This document shows positions 31,684 through 41,802 of a DNA stretch of 64,000 nt, in pieces (the stretch's first letter is position 1; the number at the start of each line of letters is the position of its first letter). A model generated the notes under the pieces. It searched no databases. It was not told the origin of the DNA and worked only from the letters and a program-made list of their open reading frames with translations. Position numbers and translations under genes: made by a program. Source of the DNA: an uncultured Pelagibacteraceae bacterium (lineage in GTDB: Bacteria > Pseudomonadota > Alphaproteobacteria > Pelagibacterales > Pelagibacteraceae); assembly GCA_902609705.1 (NCBI GenBank), contig CACLSX010000002.1, positions 1-64,000 on the forward strand, read 5' to 3'.

Positions 31684-32508
31684 TTACCATTTAGCTGTTG
31701 GTGGTAATGACATAAGTATAGCTTCAACATTTCCACCAGTTTGTAAACCAAATTTTGTCCCCCTATCATGTAATAAATTAAATTCAACATATCTACCTCT
31801 TTTTTTGTATTGGATTTCTTTATCTTTAATTGTCCATTTTAATTTATTTTTTTTCTCAATTATTTCATTAGAAATGTTTTTAAAACTTATTCCTACTTCT
31901 CTAACAAAAGAAAAATCTTCTTCCCAATTATTTTTTTTATAATCAAAAAAAATTCCGCCAATACCTCTTGGCTCTTTCCTATGCGGTAAATAAAAATATT
32001 CATCACACCACTTTTTATATTTTTTGTAATAATTTTTGTTGTGCTTATCACATGATTTTTTTAGTTCTGAATGAAACCAATTTTCTAATTTCTTATCTTT
32101 CATACAAGGTGTAACATCCATTCCACCTCCAAACCAACCAAATGAAGTAACTATATACCTTGTGTTAAAATGCATCGCAGGCACATGAGGATTTTTCATA
32201 TGCATAACAACAGATATTCCAGATGCCCAAAATTTAGAGCTTGTTTTAGTACCTGGAACTTTATTTTTAAATTCATTTGAAAATTTTCCATAAACTTCTG
32301 AAAAATTTACTCCAACTTTATCAAAAATTTTACCGTTTTCTAAAATTCTATATTGTCCTCCACCTTCATCATTACTTTTACTTCTATTCCAATTAGTAAT
32401 TTTAAATTTGGTTTTGTTACCCTCTTTTTCCTCTATTTCTCTACAAAGTACTTCTTGTAAAGTTTTAAACCAATTTTTTGCTAATTTCTTTTTTATGTAT
32501 TGATCCAT
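31684..32508 (-). CDS. hemF: Oxygen-dependent coproporphyrinogen III oxidase
   Basis: VVMHMKNPHVPAMHFNTRYIV, WFGGGMDVTPC, HRKEPRGIGGIFFD, RGRYVEFNLLHDRGTKFGLQTGGNVEAILMSLPP. Confidence 0.96.
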   Translation of the reverse strand: MDQYIKKKLAKNWFKTLQEVLCREIEEKEGNKTKFKITNWNRSKSNDEGGGQYRILENGKIFDKVGVNFSEVYGKFSNEFKNKVPGTKTSSKFWASGISVVMHMKNPHVPAMHFNTRYIVTSFGWFGGGMDVTPCMKDKKLENWFHSELKKSCDKHNKNYYKKYKKWCDEYFYLPHRKEPRGIGGIFFDYKKNNWEEDFSFVREVGISFKNISNEIIEKKNKLKWTIKDKEIQYKKRGRYVEFNLLHDRGTKFGLQTGGNVEAILMSLPPTAKW

Positions 32509-32985
32509 TTATCCTAACTGTCTTATAAATTCTGAAGCTCCTATGGCCACTGATATTGAAATGTTTAATGATCTTTTATTTTTTAGCATTGGTATTTTAA
32601 TTCTTTCATTAACCTTAGAATGTATATCTTCTGGAACACCAGCACTTTCTCTGCCAAAGAGTAATATATCATTACGCTTAAATTTAAACTTTGTATAAAC
32701 TTTGCTAGCTTTTGTCGTCATTAAAACTACTCTATTTTTACTATTTTCATCAAAGAATTCTTTAGGGCTCTTGTAAAATTTAATTTCACTGTAATCTAAA
32801 TAATCCATAACAACTCTCTTGAACCTTTTATCGCTAAATAAAAACCCACAAGGTTCAATGATTTCTAAACTAGCCCCTAGGCAAGAACAAGTTCGAATAA
32901 TTGAAGCTGTATTTTGAGGAATATCCGGCTGATATAGAGCTACTTTTAGACCGTGTTTTAAAGGTTTCTGTGTCATTGTTACCAT
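32509..32985 (-). CDS. trmL: tRNA (cytidine(34)-2'-O)-methyltransferase
   Basis: [55 protein letters not shown]. Confidence 0.92.
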   Translation of the reverse strand: MVTMTQKPLKHGLKVALYQPDIPQNTASIIRTCSCLGASLEIIEPCGFLFSDKRFKRVVMDYLDYSEIKFYKSPKEFFDENSKNRVVLMTTKASKVYTKFKFKRNDILLFGRESAGVPEDIHSKVNERIKIPMLKNKRSLNISISVAIGASEFIRQLG

Positions 32986-33045
32986 AGAAATATCTCTTTT
33001 TTATTATATGAAATCATATATTACCAAAGATATAAAATATTAAAG

Positions 33046-33567
33046 ATGTCAGACCAAAAAGACGAAAAAAAGACCAACAGAAGAGATTTCTTGTTTACTG
33101 CTACTGCCGCTGCCGGTGCAGTTGGAGTAGGCGCTGCTGTTTGGCCATTAGTCGATCAAATGAACCCAGATGCCTCTGTAAAAGCATTAGCAAGCACAGA
33201 AGTAGATGTGAGTTCAATGCAACCCGGACAATCTTTAACAGTTCTTTGGAGAGGTAAACCTGTTTTTATAAAGAGAAGAACGGATGATGAAATTAAAAAA
33301 GCGAGAGCAGTTGATATTAATGATCTTAAGCATCCTGAAAAAGACGAAGATAGAGCAAAAAATCCTGAATGGTTAGTGATGCTTGGGATTTGTACTCATC
33401 TAGGATGTGTTCCATTAACAGATAAAGGTGATTATGATGGTTGGTTTTGTCCTTGCCATGGTTCTCATTATGATACATCTGGCAGAATTAGAAAAGGACC
33501 AGCTCCAACTAATATGGAGATCCCTAAATACGAATTTGTAAATACTAACACTATTAAGATTGGATAA
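33046..33567 (+). CDS. petA: Ubiquinol-cytochrome c reductase Rieske iron-sulfur subunit
   Basis: Twin-Arg-like [16 protein letters not shown]; Rieske motifs CTHLGC and CPCHGSHYD. Confidence 0.97.
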   Translation: MSDQKDEKKTNRRDFLFTATAAAGAVGVGAAVWPLVDQMNPDASVKALASTEVDVSSMQPGQSLTVLWRGKPVFIKRRTDDEIKKARAVDINDLKHPEKDEDRAKNPEWLVMLGICTHLGCVPLTDKGDYDGWFCPCHGSHYDTSGRIRKGPAPTNMEIPKYEFVNTNTIKIG

Positions 33568-33569
33568 AT

Positions 33570-34841
33570 ATGAGTGATCACGAATACACACCTAGTTCAA
33601 AATTTGGTAAATGGTTCAATGATAGACTGCCTTTGCTTACATTGGCAAATCACTTAACAGATTACCCTACACCAAAAAATTTAAATTACTGGTGGACCTT
33701 TGGTGGGATATTAACTTTTTGCTTAATTACCCAAATAGTTACAGGATTAGTTTTGGCTATGCACTACATTGCTCATGCAGATATGGCATTCAGCAGTGTT
33801 GAACATATAATGAGAGATGTGAATTATGGATGGTTGTTAAGATATGTTCACGCAAATGGTGCTTCTATGTTTTTCTTGGCAGTTTATATCCATATTTTCA
33901 GATCTTTATTTTATGGATCATACAAATCTCCTAGAGAAATAATTTGGATACTTGGAATTATAATTTATCTGCTAATGATGGCAGCTGCTTTTATGGGATA
34001 TGTTCTTCCTTGGGGACAAATGAGTTTTTGGGGAGCAACAGTAATAACGAATTTATTTAGTGCAATTCCACTCGTGGGGGAGAGTATAACAACTTGGTTA
34101 TGGGGTGGTTACTCAGTTGACAATCCAACTTTAACAAGATTTTTTACTCTTCATTACTTGATACCGTTTTTAATATTAGGGCTTGTAGTACTTCACATAT
34201 GGGCATTACATGTTCCTGGAAATAACAATCCAGTTGGTATTGATATTAAAAAGCCTTCTAAAGATACAGTTCCGTTTCATCCATATATCGTAATTAAAGA
34301 TGCTTTTGCGTTATTAATGTTTTGTATTGTTTTTGCGTTGTTTGTATTTTATCAGCCAAATATTTTAGGACATGCTGATAATTATATCGAGGCGGATCCA
34401 CTTGTAACTCCTGCTCATATAGTTCCTGAGTGGTACTTATTACCTTTTTATGCGATCTTAAGATCGGTTCCTGACAAACTTATGGGTGTTGTTGCTATGT
34501 TATCAGCTATTTTAATTTTAGCTGCTTTACCATGGTTGGATACGTCAAAAGTTAGATCAGCAGTTTTCAGACCGTTATTTAGACAGTTCTACTGGATCTT
34601 GGTAGCTGATGTTTTAATTCTTGGATATGTAGGAGCGATGCCAGCTGAAGGATTGTATTTGTTAATCGCAAGAGTTGCTACAGCATATTACTTTGCGCAT
34701 TTTTTGATTATTCTTCCAGTTTTGGGATGGAAAGAAAAAACTACCCCGCTGCCTTTGAGTATTACCGAACCAGTTTTAGGAGGTTCGCCAAATTTAGCTG
34801 CAGCAAGGAATGATGAAAAAATAGAAAAAACAATAAAGTGA
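33570..34841 (+). CDS. petB: Cytochrome b
   Basis: [66 protein letters not shown]. Confidence 0.97.
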   Translation: MSDHEYTPSSKFGKWFNDRLPLLTLANHLTDYPTPKNLNYWWTFGGILTFCLITQIVTGLVLAMHYIAHADMAFSSVEHIMRDVNYGWLLRYVHANGASMFFLAVYIHIFRSLFYGSYKSPREIIWILGIIIYLLMMAAAFMGYVLPWGQMSFWGATVITNLFSAIPLVGESITTWLWGGYSVDNPTLTRFFTLHYLIPFLILGLVVLHIWALHVPGNNNPVGIDIKKPSKDTVPFHPYIVIKDAFALLMFCIVFALFVFYQPNILGHADNYIEADPLVTPAHIVPEWYLLPFYAILRSVPDKLMGVVAMLSAILILAALPWLDTSKVRSAVFRPLFRQFYWILVADVLILGYVGAMPAEGLYLLIARVATAYYFAHFLIILPVLGWKEKTTPLPLSITEPVLGGSPNLAAARNDEKIEKTIK

Positions 34842-35620
34842 GTAAGTTAAAAAATATTTTATTTGTATTAATATTATCTATTATCGTACTAAATTCATCT
34901 AACTCTGCTGAAAAATCACCTCCTTTTTTAGAAACTAAATGGACTTTCAAAGGTCTCTTCGGAAAATTTGATAGAGCATCACTTCAAAGGGGTTATCAAG
35001 TATATACTGAAGTATGTGCATCTTGCCATTCTATGAAATATTTAACCTATAGAAATTTAGCAGAAAAGGGTGGACCAGAATTTTCTGAAGCTGAGGCGAA
35101 AGCAATAGCTGCAAGTTTTGAGGTAACAGATGGTCCGGACAGCACTGGAGAAATGTTTGTAAGACCAGCCAAATTGTCTGATAAATTTGTAATGCCATAT
35201 GCTAATGAGCAAGAAGCTAAAGCTGCTAATGGTGGTGCTTATCCACCAGACATGTCTGTTCTAGTTAAGGCAAGAAAAGGCGGAGCAGATTATATTTATT
35301 CCTTATTGTTAGGATATTCTGAACCACCAGAGGGTATAGAACTTGATGATGGTGTTTATTACAATAAGTATATGTATGGTAATAAAATTAAAATGCCAGC
35401 TCCTTTATCTGATGATTTAATTGAGTATACAGATGGAACAAAAGCTACAGCTCAGCAAATGTCTAAAGATGTTACAAATTTTCTGATGTGGTCAGCAGAA
35501 CCACATTTAGAGCAAAGACATAAAACAGGATTTAGAGTTATAGCTTATTTGATAATATTGACTGTATTGGTTTACTTTACAATGAAGAAGATATGGTCAC
35601 GTGTTGAACCTAAAGTTTAG
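34838..35620 (+). CDS. petC: Cytochrome c1
   Basis: GTG start overlapping the cytochrome b stop; heme motif [16 protein letters not shown]-terminal TM anchor. Confidence 0.95.
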   Translation: MSKLKNILFVLILSIIVLNSSNSAEKSPPFLETKWTFKGLFGKFDRASLQRGYQVYTEVCASCHSMKYLTYRNLAEKGGPEFSEAEAKAIAASFEVTDGPDSTGEMFVRPAKLSDKFVMPYANEQEAKAANGGAYPPDMSVLVKARKGGADYIYSLLLGYSEPPEGIELDDGVYYNKYMYGNKIKMPAPLSDDLIEYTDGTKATAQQMSKDVTNFLMWSAEPHLEQRHKTGFRVIAYLIILTVLVYFTMKKIWSRVEPKV

Positions 35621-36670
35621 AACATCTCCATCTTTAACGATATAATCTTTACCTTCTAATCTCATTTTGCCGCTTTCTTTTGATTTTAACCAACCACCAC
35701 TACCAACGAAATCTTGATAAGACACAGTTTCTGCTCTTATAAAACCTTTTTCAAAATCTGTATGAATTATACCTGCTGCTTGAGGTGCCATGCAATTTTT
35801 GTTGATTGTCCAAGCCCTTGTCTCCTCAAATCCTGAAGTAAAAAAAGTCTCTAAAGATAAAAGGTCATATCCTTTTTTGATTAATAAATTTAATCCAGTA
35901 TCATCAACGTTAATCATTTTCATATATTTTTCTCTCTCTTCATTTTCTAGTTCATTTAGTTGATTTTCTATTTCAGCTGAAATAGTTAGAGTGTTTTTAG
36001 AACCATATTTTTCAATAAAACTTTTTGTATAATCGTTGCCTTTATCAATGCTATTTTCATCAACATTACAAACATACAATTTAGGCTTTATTGACAATAA
36101 TCCTGACAATCTAACATCTTTTTTATCAAATTCATCGTATAATTTATTTATATCATTGTTATCATTAATTAAATTTTGCGCTCTTTCTAGAATTTGGTTT
36201 TGATTTTCATCATTATTTTTTTTATTTTTCTTATCTAGTCTTTTTTGAATAGTTTCCAAATCTGCCAAAGACATTTCTGTTTCAATTATTTCTAAATCTC
36301 TAATTGGATCAACTGTTGGATTTACATTCTGAATATCATCGGAGTCAAAACATCTAATTAAATGAATAACAGCATCTACTTCTCTTATATGGGATAAAAA
36401 TTTGTTACCTAATCCTTCACCTTTGGAGGCTCCCTCTACTAATCCTGCTATATCAACAAAAGATATTGTAGTATTTATTTTTTTTTTTGAATTTGAAATT
36501 TTAACTAATTCATCTAATCTATAATCTGGTACAGGAACTACGCCTATATTTGGATCTATCGTACAGAAAGGAAAATTTGCTGCTTGAGCTTTACTTGAAT
36601 TTGTAAGTGCATTAAATAAAGTAGATTTACCAACATTAGGTAAACCAACTATACCACACTTAAAACCCAT
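35597..36670 (-). CDS. ychF: Redox-regulated ATPase/GTPase YchF
   Basis: MGFKCGIVGLPNVGKSTLFNALT, FPFCTIDPNIGVVPVPD, C-terminal [13 protein letters not shown]. Confidence 0.97.
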   Translation of the reverse strand: MGFKCGIVGLPNVGKSTLFNALTNSSKAQAANFPFCTIDPNIGVVPVPDYRLDELVKISNSKKKINTTISFVDIAGLVEGASKGEGLGNKFLSHIREVDAVIHLIRCFDSDDIQNVNPTVDPIRDLEIIETEMSLADLETIQKRLDKKNKKNNDENQNQILERAQNLINDNNDINKLYDEFDKKDVRLSGLLSIKPKLYVCNVDENSIDKGNDYTKSFIEKYGSKNTLTISAEIENQLNELENEEREKYMKMINVDDTGLNLLIKKGYDLLSLETFFTSGFEETRAWTINKNCMAPQAAGIIHTDFEKGFIRAETVSYQDFVGSGGWLKSKESGKMRLEGKDYIVKDGDVLNFRFNT

Positions 36671-37231
36671 TTAATTATTGTTAACTTTGCTTGAGAATAA
36701 ATCTAATTTCTTATCTATTAAAATAGCAATAGAGTCTATTATATTGTGAGTAATTTTTTCTAAGTGTTCTTGTTCATCATCAGAAAAATCATTTAAAACA
36801 AAATCTGATACAGACATTTTATTCTCCGGCTTTCCAATCCCGATCCTCACTCTTGAATAGTCTTTTCCAATAAATTTATCAATTGAGGCAACTCCATTGT
36901 GACCTGCACTTGATCCACCAAATTTTGCCTTTATTTTTCCAAACTCTACATCTAGATCATCATGAAAAACAATTACATCTTCCGCATCTATTTTGAAATA
37001 TTCAAGCAATTCTCTGATACATATCCCTGAGTTGTTCATGAAAGTCAGAGGTTTGATGGCATAAATTTTCTTTTCCCCAATATTACCTGTTGTAAGTAAA
37101 CCCTTAAATTTTGGCTTTTGCTTTGAAAGACCAAATTTTTGATTTATGGCATCTAAAACTTTAAAACCTATATTATGTCTATTATTATGACTGTTTGGGG
37201 TTGGATTGCCCAAACCTACGAGTAACAACAT
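36671..37231 (-). CDS. pth: Peptidyl-tRNA hydrolase
   Basis: LLLVGLGNPTPNSHNNRHNIGF, PLTFMNNSGICI, HDDLDVEFGKIKAKFGGSSAGHNG. Confidence 0.96.
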   Translation of the reverse strand: MLLLVGLGNPTPNSHNNRHNIGFKVLDAINQKFGLSKQKPKFKGLLTTGNIGEKKIYAIKPLTFMNNSGICIRELLEYFKIDAEDVIVFHDDLDVEFGKIKAKFGGSSAGHNGVASIDKFIGKDYSRVRIGIGKPENKMSVSDFVLNDFSDDEQEHLEKITHNIIDSIAILIDKKLDLFSSKVNNN

Positions 37232-37259
37232 TTTATTTTATTATTATTTTCACAGATTA

Positions 37260-37976
37260 TTATTTTTTCTCTGCTGGAGCTTTTCCTTCTTCTTTTCCCT
37301 TATCACCATCTGCAGCTTTTTCTGCACCTTCTTCAGGTTTAGCGTCTCCATCCGCAGCTGCCTCCGCAGTTTCTCCACCTTCTCCTTCAGCTTCTGCTGG
37401 TTTTTCAGGTTCTTTAACAACTGTTGGTGCTGCTACTGTCGCGATTACAAAGTCTCTTCCTTGAATTGTAGGTGTTACATTTTCAGGTAAATTTATAAAA
37501 GATATTTTAATACTTGCTCCAATATCTAAGTTATTTAGATCTACAACTAACTCTGTTGGTATATTTTCTGTAGGACATCTTAATTCAACTTTACGTCTTA
37601 CAATATTTAAAACCCCACCTCTTTTTAATCCTGGTGACAATTCATGGTTTATAAATTTAACTGGAATTTCTAAAATTACTTTTGCGCCTTTAACAATTCT
37701 TAAAAAATCTAAGTGTATAGGCTGATCTGAAACCGTATCAAAATCAATAACTCTTGGTAAAACTTTTTGTTCTTTTCCATCAATATTTATTGAAATTATA
37801 TTTGATAAAATATTTTCTTTATTTAATAAATTTTTTACTTCCTTAACAGAAACAGAGATTTTTTGATTTGGTTCTTCTCCACCATAAATTATTCCAGGAA
37901 CCATACCTTTGTTTCTAAGTGATTTTACTTCTCCCTTAGTTTTTGTTTCTCTTATTGTGGCTGCTAATAAACTCAT
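37260..37976 (-). CDS. rplY: 50S ribosomal protein L25/CTC with Ala/Glu/Lys-rich C-terminal tail
   Basis: GMVPGIIYGGEEPNQKISV, HLDFLRIVKGAKVILEIPVKFINHELSPGLKRGGVLNIV; tail PAEAEGEGGETAEAAADGDAKPEEGAEKAADGDKGKEEGKAPAEKK. Confidence 0.95.
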   Translation of the reverse strand: MSLLAATIRETKTKGEVKSLRNKGMVPGIIYGGEEPNQKISVSVKEVKNLLNKENILSNIISINIDGKEQKVLPRVIDFDTVSDQPIHLDFLRIVKGAKVILEIPVKFINHELSPGLKRGGVLNIVRRKVELRCPTENIPTELVVDLNNLDIGASIKISFINLPENVTPTIQGRDFVIATVAAPTVVKEPEKPAEAEGEGGETAEAAADGDAKPEEGAEKAADGDKGKEEGKAPAEKK

Positions 37977-38021
37977 AAAGTGACGGGTTTTTAACTTATG
38001 AAACTAAATTTTACAAGTAAA

Positions 38022-38954
38022 TTATTTAAATAGATCTGATACTGAAGTAGAATTTGATATTCTTTTGATAGCTTCACCAACTAAATTAGAGATTGTTAAT
38101 ACCTCAATATTCTTAGCTTTTTTAACTTTTGTCGAATTATCTATTGTATCAGTTACAACTAAGTTTTTTATCGAAGATTTCTTAATTTTTTCAACAGCAT
38201 TCCCACTTAATACACCATGTGTTACATACACATGAACATCTTTGGCTCCTCTTTTTTTTAATTCAGAAGCTGCATTTACAATTGTTCCACCAGAATCGAT
38301 TATATCATCAACTAATATACAAGTTTTATTTTTCACATTACCAATTACATTCATCACTTCTGATTTTCCAGGAGCAGGTCTTCTTTTGTCTACTATTGCT
38401 AAATCTACATTTAACAATTTTCCTAAAGCCCTTGCTCTTGCGGTACCACCAACATCTGGAGCAACACAGATTATATTATTTTTTTTTAATTTCTTTTTTA
38501 TATGTCGAGCAAATATTGGAGTTGCAAATAAGTTATCTACTGGGATATCAAAAAATCCTTGAATTTGTCCAGAGTGTAAATCAACTGTAACAACTCTATC
38601 TGCACCTGCTTTCGCAATAAGATTAGATACAAGTTTTGCAGATATAGATGTTCTAGGAACCACCTTTCTATCTTGTCTTGCATATCCAAAATATGGGATC
38701 ACAGCAGTTATATTTTTGGCAGATGATCTTTTTAAAGCATCAATGGATAATAGCAATTCCATTAAATTGTCATTTGCAGGAGACGAAACGGATTGAATTA
38801 AAAAAATACTATTGCCTCTAATATTTTCATTAATTTCAATATAGATTTCTCCATCTGCAAATTTTCTTATATTTGAATTCACTAGTCTATTTTTCAAAAA
38901 TTTAGATATTTTTTGACTAAGATGTTTATTGCTATTTCCTGTGAGAATTTTCAT
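38022..38954 (-). CDS. prs: Ribose-phosphate pyrophosphokinase
   Basis: FADGEIYIEINENIRG, VIPYFGYARQDRK, CILVDDIIDSGGTIVNAA. Confidence 0.97.
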   Translation of the reverse strand: MKILTGNSNKHLSQKISKFLKNRLVNSNIRKFADGEIYIEINENIRGNSIFLIQSVSSPANDNLMELLLSIDALKRSSAKNITAVIPYFGYARQDRKVVPRTSISAKLVSNLIAKAGADRVVTVDLHSGQIQGFFDIPVDNLFATPIFARHIKKKLKKNNIICVAPDVGGTARARALGKLLNVDLAIVDKRRPAPGKSEVMNVIGNVKNKTCILVDDIIDSGGTIVNAASELKKRGAKDVHVYVTHGVLSGNAVEKIKKSSIKNLVVTDTIDNSTKVKKAKNIEVLTISNLVGEAIKRISNSTSVSDLFK

Positions 38955-38964
38955 CCGCGATAAA

Positions 38965-39717
38965 CTATTTAATCATAATTGCAGAAATATTTCTACCATA
39001 ATCGTTATGTTTATTTTTTTTTGATCTCCTACAACTAAAAAAGTTATTTCCTAGAGCATAGGTATCTTTTCTTATTATATCTATTTTTTTAACTCCATTT
39101 TCATAAAATTGAGATTTTATATATTTGCTTAAATCAAAATAAATTTTTTTCTTTTTGAATGTGAAGAAATTTACATTTTTTTTATTTTTGTCCTTAAACA
39201 ACTTAAAAAAGTCATCTTTTACTTCGTAGCTGTTTTTTTTTATACATGGCCCGATACAAGCAATCATATCTTTTTCTAAGCATCCATTTTTTTTTAAAAG
39301 TTGAATTGTTTTCTTTACTATTCCTTTAAATGCACCTTTCCATCCGGCATGAATTGCACCAATAAATTTTTGCTTTTTTTCTATAATTAGAATTGGCGCA
39401 CAGTCTGCAGTGAGTATACTAATCGCTATATTTTTTTTATTAGTAATCATCGCATCTCCAGTCATTTTTTTTTTTGGAATTCTACTGATTTTATAAACTT
39501 TATTGCTGTGAATTTGATTAAGAGAAACTAGATTTTCACTATCACAGCCAATTTTCTTTGAAACTATTTTTAAATTTTTATTTATATTAGCAATTTTATC
39601 TTTTGACCCCTTTCCACAATTTAAACTTTTGTAGATTCCTTTTGAAGTACCGCCGAATCTATTAAAAAAATAATGTGAAACGTATTTTTGATTTCTTAAA
39701 ATTTTTGACTTAATCAC
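38965..39717 (-). CDS. Polyphenol oxidase/multicopper (YfiH/PgeF) family
   Basis: FGGTSKGIYKSLNCG, LTADCAPILI, GAIHAGWKGAFKGIVKKTI, CIGPCIKKNSYEV. Confidence 0.92.
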   Translation of the reverse strand: MIKSKILRNQKYVSHYFFNRFGGTSKGIYKSLNCGKGSKDKIANINKNLKIVSKKIGCDSENLVSLNQIHSNKVYKISRIPKKKMTGDAMITNKKNIAISILTADCAPILIIEKKQKFIGAIHAGWKGAFKGIVKKTIQLLKKNGCLEKDMIACIGPCIKKNSYEVKDDFFKLFKDKNKKNVNFFTFKKKKIYFDLSKYIKSQFYENGVKKIDIIRKDTYALGNNFFSCRRSKKNKHNDYGRNISAIMIK

Positions 39718-40754
39718 TTAAATCCCAAATTAAAATTATTTTTGGATTTGCTTACAAATAGTACTTTAAACAAAGAGCCCATATGTTTTGCATTAATTAA
39801 TCTTTTTATTCTATAAAATATGTCAGCTTTCTTACTAAATTGTAAATTTTTACTTATTATCTCGGCTCTTTTTAATATTCCTAATTTAATTAAAAAATTA
39901 CCTTGGGTTGTTATTAAAGATTTTAAATCAGAATTTGCAAACTCTTTCTTGTACATTTTAAAATTTATTAAATGAGTAATATCTGAATTATAGGGGTTTT
40001 CTAAAAAACTAATTTTTCTATGCTTCTCAATACTTTGTAAAGTATTTTTCATTTTTCCACTGGTAAAGCCATAGTCTATCATTAATAAACCACCATTATT
40101 TTTAAAAATAAAATTCGCTATTTCGTTAACAAATTTCATTGCTGAAGGTGAATATTCAACAAATTTTTCTTTTTTTATATCCTTACCTAAATATTTCTCA
40201 ATTATTTTTGACGACACTTTGAGATCACAAACTTCAAACTTATTTTTTTTGTATGCTACATATTTTTCATACCAATTATTGCTTTTCTTTAAAAACTGTT
40301 TGATAGGAAAAGCATCAAAAAATTCATTAGCCAAGAATATAGTTGGAGCTTTTGGAATTTCTTTTAAATTTCTAATCCAACTTACCTTTTTCTTATCTAT
40401 TTTACTCTTCTGAATTTTTATCAGTAATGGACTTTTTTCTAAAATTAAGAAGTTGGCAGCCAAACTAATTTCACTAAAATTATTTAAAGTTTTTACAATT
40501 TGTGACATCATTTCACCATTACCTGCACCTAGCTCTACAATATTTATTTTTTTTGGCTTTTTTAAATTCTCCCAAAATGAAATTAACCAAATAGATATCA
40601 TTTCTGAAAAAAGAACAGAAATATTCGGAGATGTTATAAAATCACCTTTTTTTCCGAAAGGATTCTTTTTAATATAATAACCATTATCTTTGTCATACAA
40701 AGATTTATAAATAAATCTATCCAATGAGATTTTTTTATTCTGTCCTATTAGCAT
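39714..40754 (-). CDS. SAM-dependent methyltransferase, MidA/NDUFAF7 family
   Basis: KKGDFITSPNISVLFSEMISIW, NIVELGAGNGEMMSQIV, FLANEFFDAFPIKQF, MIDYGFTSG. Confidence 0.9.
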   Translation of the reverse strand: MLIGQNKKISLDRFIYKSLYDKDNGYYIKKNPFGKKGDFITSPNISVLFSEMISIWLISFWENLKKPKKINIVELGAGNGEMMSQIVKTLNNFSEISLAANFLILEKSPLLIKIQKSKIDKKKVSWIRNLKEIPKAPTIFLANEFFDAFPIKQFLKKSNNWYEKYVAYKKNKFEVCDLKVSSKIIEKYLGKDIKKEKFVEYSPSAMKFVNEIANFIFKNNGGLLMIDYGFTSGKMKNTLQSIEKHRKISFLENPYNSDITHLINFKMYKKEFANSDLKSLITTQGNFLIKLGILKRAEIISKNLQFSKKADIFYRIKRLINAKHMGSLFKVLFVSKSKNNFNLGFK

Positions 40755-41511
40755 TTTTATAATAGATGATAATTAATCCGCAGGTTAGTGCTATACAACT
40801 TATTATTTGCCCCATACTCAAATTGAAAAATAAATAACCTAGTTGTTGATCTGGTTCTCTGAAAAACTCGATAACAAATCTAAAAAATGAATATAAAATT
40901 AAAAAATAACCCGAAATAATCCCAGGTGTACTCCTTAATCTACCAAACAACATACTTAAAATAATAAATAGAACAACTCCCTCAAATATTGCCTCATAAA
41001 TTTGTGAAGGATGTCGATTTAAATCATCAATTTTAACAAACTTTACTGACCATGGTACATTTGTTTCTATGCCATAAAGTTCTGAGTTTATGAAATTTGA
41101 TATTCTTCCTAAAAAAATTCCTATAGGAGAACAAACAGCAACCACATCTAAATAAATAAAAATATTTTGATTTTTATTTTTGCAGAAAAAATAAGTTCCT
41201 ATAATAATTCCAATTAGTGCACCGTGAAAAGACATGCCTCCTTGCCAAATTTTTATAATCTCAACTGGATTACTAATAAAATAAATCGGGTCATAAATAA
41301 TTACATATCCAAGTCTTCCACCAAGGATAATACTTATGATCAAATAAGTTATATAATCATCAAAACATTCTCTCTGAGCGTTATCTTTGATTAGTTTGTT
41401 TTTTGCAAAATACCAACCAAATACTAAACCAAATATATAAGACAAGGAATACCATCTAATTTCTAATGAAAAGATCTCAAAAGCGACTGGGTCAAAATTA
41501 TTAATAAACAT
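40735..41511 (-). CDS. lgt: Prolipoprotein diacylglyceryl transferase
   Basis: FDPVAFEIFSLEIRWYSLSYI, GGMSFHGALIG, GRISNFINSELYGIET, HPSQIYEAIFEG. Confidence 0.95.
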   Translation of the reverse strand: MFINNFDPVAFEIFSLEIRWYSLSYIFGLVFGWYFAKNKLIKDNAQRECFDDYITYLIISIILGGRLGYVIIYDPIYFISNPVEIIKIWQGGMSFHGALIGIIIGTYFFCKNKNQNIFIYLDVVAVCSPIGIFLGRISNFINSELYGIETNVPWSVKFVKIDDLNRHPSQIYEAIFEGVVLFIILSMLFGRLRSTPGIISGYFLILYSFFRFVIEFFREPDQQLGYLFFNLSMGQIISCIALTCGLIIIYYKNANRTE

Positions 41512-41559
41512 TTAATTGTAATATTATAAATATCACTTAAACTTTGATAAGAAATTATT

Positions 41560-41802
41560 ATGTCAAAATCAAGATTCGTATTTGATAAATTTGCAAAATT
41601 TTTGGAAGAAGGACTGGTCAATTACAAAGATTTTAGTGATGAAGTCGTAAATATTTTACGATCAAAAAAAGAGGAAATTATTCTTAAAATGAATTTAGTA
41701 AGCAAAGATGAAATAGATATATTAAATAAAAGAATTGAAAAATTAGAAAAAAAAATTGCTGAAAAAAAAATTAAAAAAAAAACTAAACGGGCAAAGAAAT
41801 AA
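41560..41802 (+). CDS. Small coiled-coil protein, BMFP/UbiK family
   Basis: 80 aa; KSRFVFDKFAKFLEE..., then a C-terminal coiled coil VSKDEIDILNKRIEKLEKKI typical of this family. Confidence 0.65.
   Translation: MSKSRFVFDKFAKFLEEGLVNYKDFSDEVVNILRSKKEEIILKMNLVSKDEIDILNKRIEKLEKKIAEKKIKKKTKRAKK

Noticed and set aside
33005-33020. Inverted repeat TATATGA-AA-TCATATA in the trmL/petA divergent gap
   Set aside because: Could be an operator, but AT-rich repeats of this size are common here; needs conservation data.
38219-38590. 123-aa plus-strand ORF over prs
   Set aside because: Antisense to the well-supported prs gene; no motif, His/Leu/Phe-rich composition.
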